64,000 nt of DNA, from contig NZ_KB913037.1 in NCBI RefSeq assembly GCF_000384295.1, positions 4,038,867-4,102,866 on the forward strand. The letters are read 5' to 3'. The notes below the pieces were generated by a model. The model ran no database searches. It saw only the letters and a program-made list of their open reading frames with translations, and was not told the origin of the DNA. Shown one piece after another: positions 52,221-61,464 of this stretch (position 1 is the stretch's first letter; each line of letters begins with the position of its first letter). Both the position numbers and the translations under genes were made by a program. The stretch comes from Amycolatopsis balhimycina FH 1894 (GTDB lineage Bacteria > Actinomycetota > Actinomycetes > Mycobacteriales > Pseudonocardiaceae).

Positions 52221-53293
52221 ACACCGACTGTGAAACGGTTCTGCGGCCACGATTGACCTAAAATCACGCGGACGCCATCCAGCCCGGTGCATTGCTTCGG
52301 GTTTTCGGCTTCGGCGCGCCCACGAGACCGCCACAACTCCGGCGCATTACCCGCTTCGGACTTGCCGGGTGTCTCCATCAACACCCCCATCAGGTCGGCG
52401 CCGATTGTCTGTAGCTGGTCCGCTTCAACTGGCCCGGACAACGGCGCACTGCTCAGGATACTCACGATCGGCTGCGGTACACCAAGGCTGAGGTCTATCT
52501 CCGGCAGGCGAGCCACGCTGGTCGTCTCGTCGCTGTCGTCGGTGTTCACCCCGGCGGCCAGGAGCGCCGCGACCAGTGGTCGGTAGTAGGCCACGAGGAG
52601 CATCTCGATCGTCAATGACGGAAGCATGTCATCAGGCTCTGGCGGATCCTCTAGGTAGGCATGCCAGTGGTCGTTCCCATCAAACGAGGCAACAGACGCC
52701 ACCCGGACGCTTGTGGTCGTGTTGATAATCCTGGGCAACAGTCCCGCCTGGCTTTTGGCCCTGGCAGTGACATCGCTCGTTCTATCGTTGGTGCGGCCCT
52801 TGGCCTCGACTGCGATGGTGTAGCGCATCGATGCCAGGTCGAAGCCGACGAAATCTGGGCGCGATGCGTTCGTCGAGCGGCCGAGCAGGGCCAGCACGGC
52901 GTCGAGATGGACCAAATGCGGCACGCCAAGCAGCATCTCGCAAGTGATCTTGGCTTGTGTCATGCCGAGGAAGTAGCTCACGGCCGACTTCTCGCTGGGG
53001 TCCAGCCGGTTGTAGGAGGCGGTCTTGACCCATCGCGCGCCCCTGTCATCCTCGGTGACGCTTGCCGCGGCCATGGCCGCCCGCCAACACAATTCGATCA
53101 GCGGGCGAGAAGGCACGCCCAGTGAGATCGGCGTCGTCCCGACCGTCATCGCGCCCCAGAGCAGTCGCGCCAAGGAAACCGGCAATTCACCAGATGCCGG
53201 TGGGATTTGTCTCGTGAACGCGCGCATCTGGAACGGGAGTCTGGCCACCCAACGATCCTGTCGAACGATGACCTTCCTGACCAGTGGCGGCAC
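52214..53293 (-). CDS. Hypothetical protein with PD-(D/E)XK-like core
   Basis: 359 residues. The central segment RPDFVGFDLASMRYTIAVEA continues KGRTND, giving P-D ... E-x-K as in PD-(D/E)XK nucleases. The N-terminal half contains WVKTASYNRLDPSEKSAVSY and FLGMTQAKITCEMLLG. The C-terminal third is variable. The GTG at 53293 is used; downstream starts are possible. It lies between HTH cassettes 5 and 6, on the opposite strand to both. A restriction or anti-phage role is inference. Confidence 0.6.
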   Translation of the reverse strand: MPPLVRKVIVRQDRWVARLPFQMRAFTRQIPPASGELPVSLARLLWGAMTVGTTPISLGVPSRPLIELCWRAAMAAASVTEDDRGARWVKTASYNRLDPSEKSAVSYFLGMTQAKITCEMLLGVPHLVHLDAVLALLGRSTNASRPDFVGFDLASMRYTIAVEAKGRTNDRTSDVTARAKSQAGLLPRIINTTTSVRVASVASFDGNDHWHAYLEDPPEPDDMLPSLTIEMLLVAYYRPLVAALLAAGVNTDDSDETTSVARLPEIDLSLGVPQPIVSILSSAPLSGPVEADQLQTIGADLMGVLMETPGKSEAGNAPELWRSRGRAEAENPKQCTGLDGVRVILGQSWPQNRFTVGVQ

Positions 53294-53566
53294 CCACGCG
53301 CGAGGCGATGTGGGTGGCTGGTCCCAGCCGGTTGAGTGGCTACTCAGCGCCGAGCCGCGGCTGCGGCTGTTCCGCCAGGCATACGTCGACCACTACCCGA
53401 TCGCGCTGCCCGACCCGACGAAGGAAGCTTTCGAGCCCGACGAGGTGGGCTGATCGGATGGTCTGCGGTTTAGCCGAGCGGCTCAAATCAGGCACCGTTC
53501 ATAACGAACGAGGCAACTTTCGTCGATGCCTGTCCAAAAAGCCGACAATTACACATTGTAACGGGA

Positions 53567-54019
53567 GTGGGCCTAACGTGGCACAACCCGAACTCTTTGC
53601 TCTTGGTCGACGGACCAGAGCTCACCATCGAGCCACCCACTCCCCGTCACTCGGCATCTACCAACAGTAACCGTCGCTTTCGACTCGACAATGACCAGAC
53701 CCAGCAGCTCATCGCTGCCTACCAGGCCGGCTCGACCGTGTACCAACTCGCCGCCCAGTTCGACATCGAACGCCGCACCGTCAGCGCCATCCTCCATCGC
53801 CACAACGTGCCCATGCGACGCCGCGGCTTGACCGACAACCAGATCGATGACGCCGAGCGCCTCTACCAGCAAGGCTGGTCACTCGCCCGCATCGGCAACC
53901 GCATGGACGTCACCGCCGACACCGTCCGGGCGCGGCTGCTCGAACGCGGCGTCGCCATGCGCGACACCCAGGGACGTCCCCGCACCGACGCGTCCTCCGA
54001 GGCCGGTGAGCTTCGATGA
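53567..54019 (+). CDS. Double-HTH protein, copy 6
   Basis: 150 residues. A divergent N-terminus leads to [20 protein letters not shown], a first HTH ([20 protein letters not shown]) and a second HTH ([20 protein letters not shown]), ending [11 protein letters not shown]. It is the most diverged complete copy and shares the R-x-G-N-R-M ... TADTVR variant with copy 4. The GTG at 53567 is the upstream-most start; there is no clear ribosome site. The stop overlaps the DUF2637-like gene by 4 bp. Confidence 0.75.
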   Translation: MGLTWHNPNSLLLVDGPELTIEPPTPRHSASTNSNRRFRLDNDQTQQLIAAYQAGSTVYQLAAQFDIERRTVSAILHRHNVPMRRRGLTDNQIDDAERLYQQGWSLARIGNRMDVTADTVRARLLERGVAMRDTQGRPRTDASSEAGELR

Positions 54020-54795
54020 CCAGGTCTACCGTCGAGCCGTCGACCCGACCAGGTCCGGACACCGGTCCCGTCGTGCAGGCCGTCACCGTGATCATGGGCA
54101 CCGTCGTCGCCCTCACCTTCCTCTTCGGCTTCGGCGACGTCCTCAACCTTGCCCTCCGGCTTGGCGTCCCCGCCTGGGTCGCACCACTGGTCGCACCCGC
54201 CGTCGACCTGTCCATCCTCGGCCTCCTATTGGGCAGACGACACCTCGCCCTCCACGACGCCACACCAGACCAACTCCGACCAGCCCGCCGACTACTCACC
54301 TTCGCCAGCCTCACCACCCTCGCCCTCAACACCGCCGACCCACTCGTCACCGGCGCCTACGGCAAAGCGGCCTTCGACGCCGTCGGCCCACTCCTACTTA
54401 TCGGCTGGGCCGAAGTCGGACCCGGACTGCTACAGGCCATCAGCACCATCAGCCCTCAACCGAAGGAAACAACCCACGCACACTCCAACGGAACCGATGC
54501 CAACACCGACGCCGCCACCACGAACACCGTCGCGATGAGGCCGAGCGAAGGGCCGGCCAGCGATACCACCAGCCGACCAGTAGCCATCACGCCCAACGGC
54601 GACCTGCTTGACCGCGCTCGGCACGAAGACACCCGCCACTGGACCATCCACCAGCGGCCCATCTCGGCCGAGACGCTCCGCAAGAACCTGCGCATCAGCG
54701 CGACGCGCTCACGGATGCTCGTCTCGATCATCCGAGCCGAACGGTCCGACGACCGAAACGCCGCTGTGGTGGCTGGTCAATCAATGTCGGAATAA
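54016..54795 (+). CDS. DUF2637-like membrane protein, cassette copy 6
   Basis: 259 residues with the same hydrophobic core ([59 protein letters not shown]). A Thr/Asn-rich linker and the C-terminal box [20 protein letters not shown] follow. About four membrane helices are predicted at residues 20-135, with the HTH-like tail in the cytoplasm. It is coupled by ATGA overlap to HTH copy 6. It converges on a small minus-strand gene with an 19-bp overlap. Confidence 0.78.
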   Translation: MTRSTVEPSTRPGPDTGPVVQAVTVIMGTVVALTFLFGFGDVLNLALRLGVPAWVAPLVAPAVDLSILGLLLGRRHLALHDATPDQLRPARRLLTFASLTTLALNTADPLVTGAYGKAAFDAVGPLLLIGWAEVGPGLLQAISTISPQPKETTHAHSNGTDANTDAATTNTVAMRPSEGPASDTTSRPVAITPNGDLLDRARHEDTRHWTIHQRPISAETLRKNLRISATRSRMLVSIIRAERSDDRNAAVVAGQSMSE

Positions 54796-54983
54796 CCGGA
54801 TGCCATACCGGGTGTCACGCTGTTGTCCCGGCGGCGGCTCGTCGCCCATTCGGCAATCAAGTTGGCCAACGCACTGACCGCCTGCTCGTACTGCTCGGCA
54901 GTCATCGGCACGGTTTCAATCTGGTCGACCGCGTAGTCCCGCCGACGGCGCTCGACCCGAGAATCGTCACTCACGCTGTCCAT
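54777..54983 (-). CDS. Small hypothetical protein
   Basis: 68 residues: DSVSDDSRVERRRRDYAVDQ, then the helical MTAEQYEQAVSALANLIAEW and a short tail. The Y-x-x-AV-x-AL-x-x-LI-x-x-W helix is typical of small actinobacterial mobile-element proteins of unknown function. The start (ATG 54983, with 54986 or GTG 54977 as options) lacks a clear ribosome site. Confidence 0.5.
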   Translation of the reverse strand: MDSVSDDSRVERRRRDYAVDQIETVPMTAEQYEQAVSALANLIAEWATSRRRDNSVTPGMASGYSDID

Positions 54984-55309
54984 CATCAGCGGCCACCACA
55001 GCATCGAGCGGCATTGGCAGATCACTCGTCTGGGCGACTTGCCGAGATCACGGCCGGATCGGTGACTAACTGACTTGGCCAGACGTCTTCCGGCCTGATC
55101 GGCACCTCGTCTCGTTGACCTGCGGGTGCGTCGCGGCGAGCAGGCCTCTGCCCCTGCGCGACAACCGCCGTAGCGCACCGACTGCCGGCCGCTACGCGCA
55201 CCCAAGATTGTTCTCCAGCGGGGCACGCACTGCGCCACCGGCGGCGCTGAAGACGCCCAACCCCGGTGCCAGAGTCGCACCGGCACACCGGGCTGGTCGC
55301 ACCGCGCCC
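54984..55309. other. Region between the small gene and the AIPR gene
   Basis: About 325 nt. One minus-strand frame ends with a protein-like stretch (QRDEVPIRPEDVWPSQLVTD) that stops at 55022 but has no credible start. It may be the tail of a lost gene. Nothing else is seen. Confidence 0.35.
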
Positions 55310-57073
55310 TTAGCGACCGGTGCTGTCGGTCAGCTCCTTACGGACCAGCTCCGCAAATCGCTCGTTGCGCACCGCCTCCCCCAGCGGCACTCCGGCGGCC
55401 CGTTCGGCGTCGATGGCCCGCTGGATCACCGGCAGCAGCTCGCGGACGACTAGCTTCTCCGCAGCCTCCGTATTCCAGATTACCTTCAGAATTTGGTCGC
55501 ACTCTTTCTGCGCGACTTTACCATTGGGAGGCAGTTTCAGCGAACCGACCAGCTTCTGTCGAATCATCGCCATCAGGTGATATTGGGCGGGCCGGTAGCC
55601 GCGATTGATACGGTGGTTCCGGATCATCCACTCCAATCGGTACCAGGTTGCCGCAGCCGTGTAGTACAGGATCGATGGCTGGCCGGTGACGAACAGTTCG
55701 GTACCGCGTGCCTTGATCAGCTCCTGATAGTGGCCTACACGGGACGGTTCGTTTAGAAACATCGCCAGGTACGCGCGGCTGAGTTGGGCCCGGCTGATGA
55801 CCCGGGTCTTCTCCACGTCCTTGCGTTCACTGTACTGTTTCGCCCGACGCTCATAGAACAACTGGCGCGGCTTGTCCCAGCCAAGGGTGAAAAAATCCTC
55901 CAGTTCCTTGTGGAAGTCCTCCCGTGCGGCTAGGTCCTCGTCGCTGACCGGGGTCTGCTGGTTGGTTGCGGCCACAATACCCTGGATCACGTCCTCGTCC
56001 ACCGAGTGAACGATGTGGACGCTGACGAAAACTTGGTCGGTGAGTTGATCACGCTCGTGGAACAGCACGTGACAGGTCTGGCAGCCATTCACGATCTGAA
56101 AATCGTCCAACACGAAATCGTCGCCGACGCGGTCCAGTCTCCGGGTCACGATAGTGATGCCGTTGTTCATCACAGCGAACCTTTGCCGCTTGTCTCGATC
56201 CCGCAGGCTGTCCCGAATACCGCTGTTGACCCTGTTGTAGCCCTGGAAGGCACGTACGTTGCTCTCAAACAGGTTCTCACGCAGTTTGCCCGAGCCGTCG
56301 TCCAATATGGTGCAGACCAACTCCGGCGCGGAAATCAGCCTCACAAACGACTGTTCAACGCCGGGGCCCGCTGGCACCGCGAACTGTTTCGGTACCGGCA
56401 GGGTGACCCGGACGGTGCTAGTCGCCTGCTGGTACAACGTGCGCAGCTCCCGCCAGTTCACGCAGCGCACGTCGGTCGTATCGAATCGGTTGAGCTTGTC
56501 CAAATGTTTCTCGGCCGATCGCGCCTTACGGTTGACCATATCCGAGATTTGATCGCCGGTGGTCACATAACGGACGTGCAGTTGCGGCAGTTGGCCGGCC
56601 AGCCGGGCCGAGTTTTCGAACACGGCGTCCAGGCAGTCACGCAAGCTCGCCACGTCGGTCGACACATCGTACGGGATCCTGCCGGCCCCACACAGGTGAC
56701 CGAGATTCTCTGCCAGGTCCGAGATCACCTTGGTTTCGAACTTGCCGCTGGTCTTGGCCTGGATGATCACTACCTGCACTTGCGGCCGCTTGCGTTTCAT
56801 CGCCGCCTGCACTTCCGTCGGGTCCCGGTACAGGTCCCCATCGATCAGGACGGCGTACGCGTCGATGCCGAGATCGTTACCGCCCCCGGTGCGGTACACG
56901 TCTGGGTTGAATGGATCGTTATAATACGAACTGAGCACGCAATAAGCAGCAAATGCCTCGAACGCCTCGGACTCCGGCAATTCGGTCAAGTCCTGGTCCT
57001 GCTGGAAGCCCTTGACCAGGCTCTCGATCACCTTCTCCACGGCGGGTTCACTCCTTGCACGGGCATCAGTCAC
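55310..57073 (-). CDS. AIPR family protein with N-terminal nuclease-like domain
   Basis: 587 residues. The N-terminal 120 residues carry a Mrr/PD-(D/E)XK-like core: GGNDLGIDAY (Asp71) and VVIIQAKTS (Gln105-x-Lys107). The central part is the AIPR (abortive infection phage resistance) domain, with NVRAFQGYNRVNSGI (about 270), FAVMNNGITIVTRRL and DDFQIVNGCQTCHVLF, followed by VATNQQTPVS-like AATNQQTPVSDEDL. AIPR proteins occur in phage-defence loci. The start overlaps the HerA-like gene by 8 bp. It is third in the operon and likely the effector. Confidence 0.88.
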   Translation of the reverse strand: MTDARARSEPAVEKVIESLVKGFQQDQDLTELPESEAFEAFAAYCVLSSYYNDPFNPDVYRTGGGNDLGIDAYAVLIDGDLYRDPTEVQAAMKRKRPQVQVVIIQAKTSGKFETKVISDLAENLGHLCGAGRIPYDVSTDVASLRDCLDAVFENSARLAGQLPQLHVRYVTTGDQISDMVNRKARSAEKHLDKLNRFDTTDVRCVNWRELRTLYQQATSTVRVTLPVPKQFAVPAGPGVEQSFVRLISAPELVCTILDDGSGKLRENLFESNVRAFQGYNRVNSGIRDSLRDRDKRQRFAVMNNGITIVTRRLDRVGDDFVLDDFQIVNGCQTCHVLFHERDQLTDQVFVSVHIVHSVDEDVIQGIVAATNQQTPVSDEDLAAREDFHKELEDFFTLGWDKPRQLFYERRAKQYSERKDVEKTRVISRAQLSRAYLAMFLNEPSRVGHYQELIKARGTELFVTGQPSILYYTAAATWYRLEWMIRNHRINRGYRPAQYHLMAMIRQKLVGSLKLPPNGKVAQKECDQILKVIWNTEAAEKLVVRELLPVIQRAIDAERAAGVPLGEAVRNERFAELVRKELTDSTGR

Positions 57074-60000
57074 GCCGAGCGCGGACGATGACTTCTTCGA
57101 CGGTCAACGGGCTCGACGGGTGGTAGCTCAGGCAGATTGGGGTGCGGATCTTCTGGAACGCCAAACCCTCGGCGACGGCGTAGAACTGGCCGGCGCCCAG
57201 CCGGGAGATGTCCGGCACCGAACTGGATTTCGCGGCTGCCATCTCCTTGGCAGCGGCGATCTGCGGCGGACTGTTGAGGAAGCCGAAGAATTGCGTAGCA
57301 GCGTTGCCGGAAATCCGATTGTGGATGCCGCGCGGCGCCTGTGTGGCGAACACCAGGCCGAGTCCGTACTTGCGGGCCTGCGAGGCCAACGCAAGGGTGC
57401 TGTACGTGCTTGCGGTAAGCGAACCGGACGGGGCGATGGTCTGCGCCTCGTCCATGACCAGCAGCCCGCCGAGTGGCCGGTCTCCGGCGGGATGCTGCTT
57501 GATCCAGGCGAACAGGGCCATTTGGAGTTGGTTGACGAAGCTCTGCCGTTGTTCCTCGGCAGGCAAGCCGATCAGGCTGATCACCGAGATCCGGGCGCGT
57601 TTGCCAGCCGCCGGGGTGAGCAGCACGCCCGGGTCCGCCGGCTCGCCAACGCCGCCGAACAACGGATCGTTGATCATAGCCGCGCGCAGTGTTTGCGCCA
57701 TGTCCGCGGCCATTTCGTGCGCTTTGGCCAGTGGTGTTACGTCATCGGGCAGGTCACCGAGCAGGTCCAGGAAATAGCTGAGCTCGCCGCCAGCCTCGTG
57801 CGCGAAGTACTGCAACGCCTGGTTGAGAACCGCGCGGGACCGCTCGGCCTTCGCGGTTGCGCCGTCGGCGCGGGCGCGTGGTGCGAGCGCGGCGACAGCA
57901 GTGTCGATGGCCTGGCGGAACTCGTCCGGGTCGTCGGCGACCGCGGCGAAGTCGGGGAGCGGGCGAAACGTCAACGGCCGGCCTGTTTCCCGACGGGGCG
58001 TCCAGACCACGACGTCGGTGTTGCGAAGGTAGTCGTCGGCGCGGACCGAGTCGTCGGGTCCCCAAGCGTCCGGTGGCTGCGGCCATGAGTCGCCGAGCCG
58101 GGCCAGGTCGTTGTTGGGATCGAGCACGATGGCAGACACGCCACGCAGCGCACATTCCTCGACCAGCCGGCGGATCAACACCGTCTTACCCGACCCGGAA
58201 CCGGCAAAAATCGCCGTGTGCTTTCGCAACGATTCCAACGCGATCGTCACCGCCGCGCCGGTGTCGATCCGGTCGCCGACGTGCAGCGTCACCGGGTCCA
58301 CCGTCACCCCACCTGATGTCGCAGTGGCAAGGTTGGTGGTGTCCGGGTCGGCCATCGGCCAGGAGACATCGGACGGTCGTGGCGCAGGGGTCGGTTCGGG
58401 TTCGGGACCCGGTGGCTCCGCGTCATCCGGCGGGTCGCCGAACACCGCGCGCAGCAAGGCGGTGTGGCTGGCCGGGCGGCGACTGAGCAACCATGCGTTG
58501 AACTGAGCCGGTGGCTGGGTCGCAGCTAGTCGCTCCAATGCCACGAACGTGCGGAGGTCTGTCTCCAATGTCTCCTTTGGCAGTCGGATCACGACTCCGC
58601 CCGCCGTCTCGAATTCCTGGACCTTCTGTCGGGTCTTGCGACCGTTCGACCAATCGCCGGTGCGCAATAGGTAGACTTTACGTTTCGGCGCCGCCGGGTC
58701 CAGGCCGGTGGTACTCAGGACTCGGTCAATCCGGTTGATCACCGCTCGCCCATCACTCCACGCGATCGCCCGAAACGACCAATAAATCTTGTCCTCGGTG
58801 CTCTCGTCCAAGGTCCGTCGCAGTTCGGCGTGCAGGGCCGGATTGCCGGCGGCCATCGTCTCCGTAAGCACCTCGTACTGGAAGCGTTCTTCGCCCTGTT
58901 CGGCGACCCACCGATTCAAGGCGGGACACAAGAGGTCCGGTACGCGCTGATCCTCCTGGTACGGGTCGAGCGCCTTGTCGACCTCCGCGATGAGGTTGAC
59001 ATCGTTCACCAAGGCGGCCAGCTGTCGGTCTATCTCGGTGAGCGCGCCATGATCGACCGGAACGTTTGCGGGCCCCGGTCGCGGCGCGGCGGCGTCAGCG
59101 CGGCTCGACTCGGCGAGGCTGCTCAGTTCGATGACCTCATTTGCATCCAAGCACGCCTGAATGTGGGTGTCGACCCGGCGAATGAGGCCGCGAGCGGTGA
59201 ACCGAACCGCGTCGGCGAACGCCTCCAAACTTATTGGCCAACTCGGATAGGGCGGAACGAAGCCAGCCTTTTCAAATTTGAGCGCGAACCGTCTTTCAAT
59301 AAGCGCCTGCCCTACCGCCGCCGTCGGGATCGTATCCAATTGTTCGGCACGGCGGAATCGTTGCTCGACAGAGCCTGGCGCAAAGTCCCGGATGCCCTGC
59401 CAGACCAAGTCCATACAGGCGACCAGAACCAGTGACCGGCGGGTGGCTTCGCGCAGCTCCATGAGCCCGCTGCCGACATCCTCGAACAACCGCCGCCTAG
59501 GCAATCCTATCGGGTCCGATATAGCGTCGGAAGTAGTCTCAGATGTAGCGCTGTCGGTTCCTCGCTCCGACTGCTTGATCAGCGTATCGATTTGATCCAG
59601 CGCGATCACACTTGGTCCAGTGAGCGCGATCAACTTGAACAGTTCACTGACCATTTCGTGCGAAGTCCTAGCGTCGGCACGAAGGCCCCATTCGGCTCGT
59701 TCGCCAACTACCGATTCGCTTTCCGAGGAAAGGTAGGCGATGCCGACCTCCCTGGTTGTCACCGAATCGCTGGCGAGCAGCGCCAAGGCTCGCAGAGTGT
59801 GCCCGCATTCGAATGCGAGCCGCCGATCAACCTGATCCAGCGCCTCTACCATGCCATCAAGCCCGGCCCGGGTTGGTTTGTCCAGTCCCACGAGTTGCCG
59901 ATGCAAGGGTTCGGGCAAGTTGAGTTTCCGGGACAGTTCCCGCCGCAGGATGACGCCCTGTTCCAAACCGTCAGTGCCGAACTGGAGCAGCCCGCTGAGC

Positions 60001-60323
60001 ACGTCGAGCACAACCTTCTGCCAGAAAGATCGTTCGTGCCGTAGTTCAAGGGCGAAGAAGTAGCCGTCCGCCGCGCTGACTCGCTTCCGTACGGTGGCGA
60101 CGAGGTGGGTCTTGCCCGAACCGGGCCGTCCGGTGACGACCACGCCGATCGGGCTCTCCGCGTCACTAGCCTTGGCGTCAGCGAAGCCAGCCATGACCGT
60201 CCGCAACGCCCGATCGTTAAGGCCGTCGACGTGCGCCTCGGGCTCCGTCCACACGCTTTCCCTGGTGGGCGCCCAGTTGGTCTTGGCTAGTTCCGTCAGT
60301 GCGTCGCGTTCGGCCGCCTTCAT
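57066..60323 (-). CDS. Dual-ATPase protein: AAA domain plus HerA/DUF87-like translocase
   Basis: 1085 residues. The N-terminal ATPase has VVVTGRPGSGKTHL (P-loop at 65-72) and VIALDQIDTLI as Walker B. A middle region has a helical segment. The C-terminal half is HerA/VirB4-like: AIFAGSGSGKTVLIRRL (about 703-719), VLDPNNDLARLGDSW, then GGLLVMDEAQTIAPSG (about 948-962) and LVFATQAPRGIHNRI. HerA-type motors are partners of nucleases in DNA repair and several anti-phage systems. It overlaps both neighbours (ATGA upstream, 8 bp downstream), so the three proteins are probably made in stoichiometry. Confidence 0.88.
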   Translation of the reverse strand: MKAAERDALTELAKTNWAPTRESVWTEPEAHVDGLNDRALRTVMAGFADAKASDAESPIGVVVTGRPGSGKTHLVATVRKRVSAADGYFFALELRHERSFWQKVVLDVLSGLLQFGTDGLEQGVILRRELSRKLNLPEPLHRQLVGLDKPTRAGLDGMVEALDQVDRRLAFECGHTLRALALLASDSVTTREVGIAYLSSESESVVGERAEWGLRADARTSHEMVSELFKLIALTGPSVIALDQIDTLIKQSERGTDSATSETTSDAISDPIGLPRRRLFEDVGSGLMELREATRRSLVLVACMDLVWQGIRDFAPGSVEQRFRRAEQLDTIPTAAVGQALIERRFALKFEKAGFVPPYPSWPISLEAFADAVRFTARGLIRRVDTHIQACLDANEVIELSSLAESSRADAAAPRPGPANVPVDHGALTEIDRQLAALVNDVNLIAEVDKALDPYQEDQRVPDLLCPALNRWVAEQGEERFQYEVLTETMAAGNPALHAELRRTLDESTEDKIYWSFRAIAWSDGRAVINRIDRVLSTTGLDPAAPKRKVYLLRTGDWSNGRKTRQKVQEFETAGGVVIRLPKETLETDLRTFVALERLAATQPPAQFNAWLLSRRPASHTALLRAVFGDPPDDAEPPGPEPEPTPAPRPSDVSWPMADPDTTNLATATSGGVTVDPVTLHVGDRIDTGAAVTIALESLRKHTAIFAGSGSGKTVLIRRLVEECALRGVSAIVLDPNNDLARLGDSWPQPPDAWGPDDSVRADDYLRNTDVVVWTPRRETGRPLTFRPLPDFAAVADDPDEFRQAIDTAVAALAPRARADGATAKAERSRAVLNQALQYFAHEAGGELSYFLDLLGDLPDDVTPLAKAHEMAADMAQTLRAAMINDPLFGGVGEPADPGVLLTPAAGKRARISVISLIGLPAEEQRQSFVNQLQMALFAWIKQHPAGDRPLGGLLVMDEAQTIAPSGSLTASTYSTLALASQARKYGLGLVFATQAPRGIHNRISGNAATQFFGFLNSPPQIAAAKEMAAAKSSSVPDISRLGAGQFYAVAEGLAFQKIRTPICLSYHPSSPLTVEEVIVRARRD

Positions 60324-60958
60324 GACTGTTCGATGGACAGCAGGTGCACGTCCTCTCCGCCGGTGCGCAGCGCTGCGGCCCGGTCGGCCGGGGTCAGCGT
60401 TTTCTGGTTGAACTCAGGATTGAGCCGCACTGACGGTTCCAGGGCTAGCCGCAGAAGGGCGGCGTCCAGGTCGGAACGCGCCACGTCGGGGAAAGCGCGC
60501 CGCAGCCGAGTCAGGCTGACACCGGCACCAGGGGCGGTAGCCAATTCGGTGTACGCGGCGCAGATTCGATCCGTGATGTCAACGGCCGGGGCTGTCGACT
60601 CGTCGTCGAGGACAAAGATGTCCGCGATACGCAGGTCGGATCGTGCCATGAAAACGGCGAACCGGCGGGTCAGCGAGTATTGCAGCCGTGTGGCTTTTGG
60701 AGCGCCCTTCGGGGTGGGGCTGCCCAGTTCGTCACTGCAGCGCCGCCAACCCTCGTCGGTCAGTTCGTGCACCCATGCCCTGTATCGACCGGTCTGCCGC
60801 GCCTTGATGTAGCCCAACTCGACCAGATGTTCCCTCTCCTCCTTCTTGATCTTGATGCCCAGTTCGTCCGCGAGGTTGGCATTCGACGCCTCGCGGATCA
60901 GGGTCATCAGCGCGAGCAGCGCAGATCGTTCCGGCAGTGTCAGGTGCGGGTCCGCCAT
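60320..60958 (-). CDS. Winged-helix protein, first gene of the HerA-AIPR operon
   Basis: 212 residues. The N-terminal half looks like a MarR/winged-helix domain: PERSALLALMTLIREASNAN, LADELGIKIKKEEREHLVEL and KARQTGRYRAWVHELTDEGW. The C-terminal half has a second wHTH-like part (LTRLRRAFPDVARSDLDAAL) and ends TPADRAAALRTGGEDVH. It could recruit the ATPase to DNA or repress the operon. The ATG at 60958 has no strong ribosome site; the stop overlaps the ATPase gene start. Confidence 0.8.
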   Translation of the reverse strand: MADPHLTLPERSALLALMTLIREASNANLADELGIKIKKEEREHLVELGYIKARQTGRYRAWVHELTDEGWRRCSDELGSPTPKGAPKATRLQYSLTRRFAVFMARSDLRIADIFVLDDESTAPAVDITDRICAAYTELATAPGAGVSLTRLRRAFPDVARSDLDAALLRLALEPSVRLNPEFNQKTLTPADRAAALRTGGEDVHLLSIEQS

Positions 60959-61179
60959 GGGTCCGAACGTACCTGGATACCGACATGACGGGGAGAGTCA
61001 TCGCCGGAATGACGCATTGATCCCGATGGGCCTTGACGCTGGGCATTAACACGAAAGGAGTAACCGCGACGGGGTCGGCGCACGAGCCAACGCCGGGGAG
61101 TACACCAATCCGGTCGGCGTTGTCCTTAGTCAAGACGGCCTCCCACGCTCCGGGGCCATGTGAGTGGAAGCTCCGTGGC

Positions 61180-61320
61180 GCCGCACCGTCCTCGGTTGGC
61201 TCACCCCCTTCACCGCGACGGCAAAGGAGGCACGGCCTCACCAACGACCAGAGTGACGACGCCGAGCACCCCTACCGCCTAGGCTGGTCACTCGCCCGCG
61301 TCGGCAACCGCTGGAGCATG
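61180..61320 (+). pseudogene. Double-HTH gene remnant, copy 7
   Basis: Within about 140 nt, one frame reads RRHGLTNDQSDDAEHPYRLG then WSLARVGNRWSM, clearly the second HTH of copy 6 ([32 protein letters not shown]). The first HTH survives only as a scrap (CGCCGCACCGTC near 61180). No start or stop of the gene remains. It has the same orientation as the other six copies and lies just beyond the wHTH-HerA-AIPR operon. Confidence 0.65.
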
Positions 61321-61464
61321 TCCAAGAACCGGAAAGTTCTGGTTGTGAAACCCGACGTAGGTCATAGATCATGGCCCCAGACAGGCCGCGAGTCGCTGAG
61401 CTGCGCATTCGCGCCTTAGATCGGCGAAGTTTAGGGCACTAATTCGGGAAGCATGCTTGCCGCG

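Noticed and set aside
53268..53453. Plus-strand frame reading WSQPVEWLLSAEPRLRLFRQ
   Set aside because: Looks protein-like and might be the tail of a lost gene, but it has no credible start, partly overlaps the divergent gene start at 53293 and matches no family I know.
55022..55288. Minus-strand frame ending QRDEVPIRPEDVWPSQLVTD
   Set aside because: Only the last 30-40 codons look like protein; no start or ribosome site could be supported, so it is mentioned only in the region entry.
20198..61320. CRISPR array or phage-type repeat cluster explaining the repeated blocks
   Set aside because: The repeats are long, coding, diverged gene copies kilobases apart, not short regularly spaced repeats.
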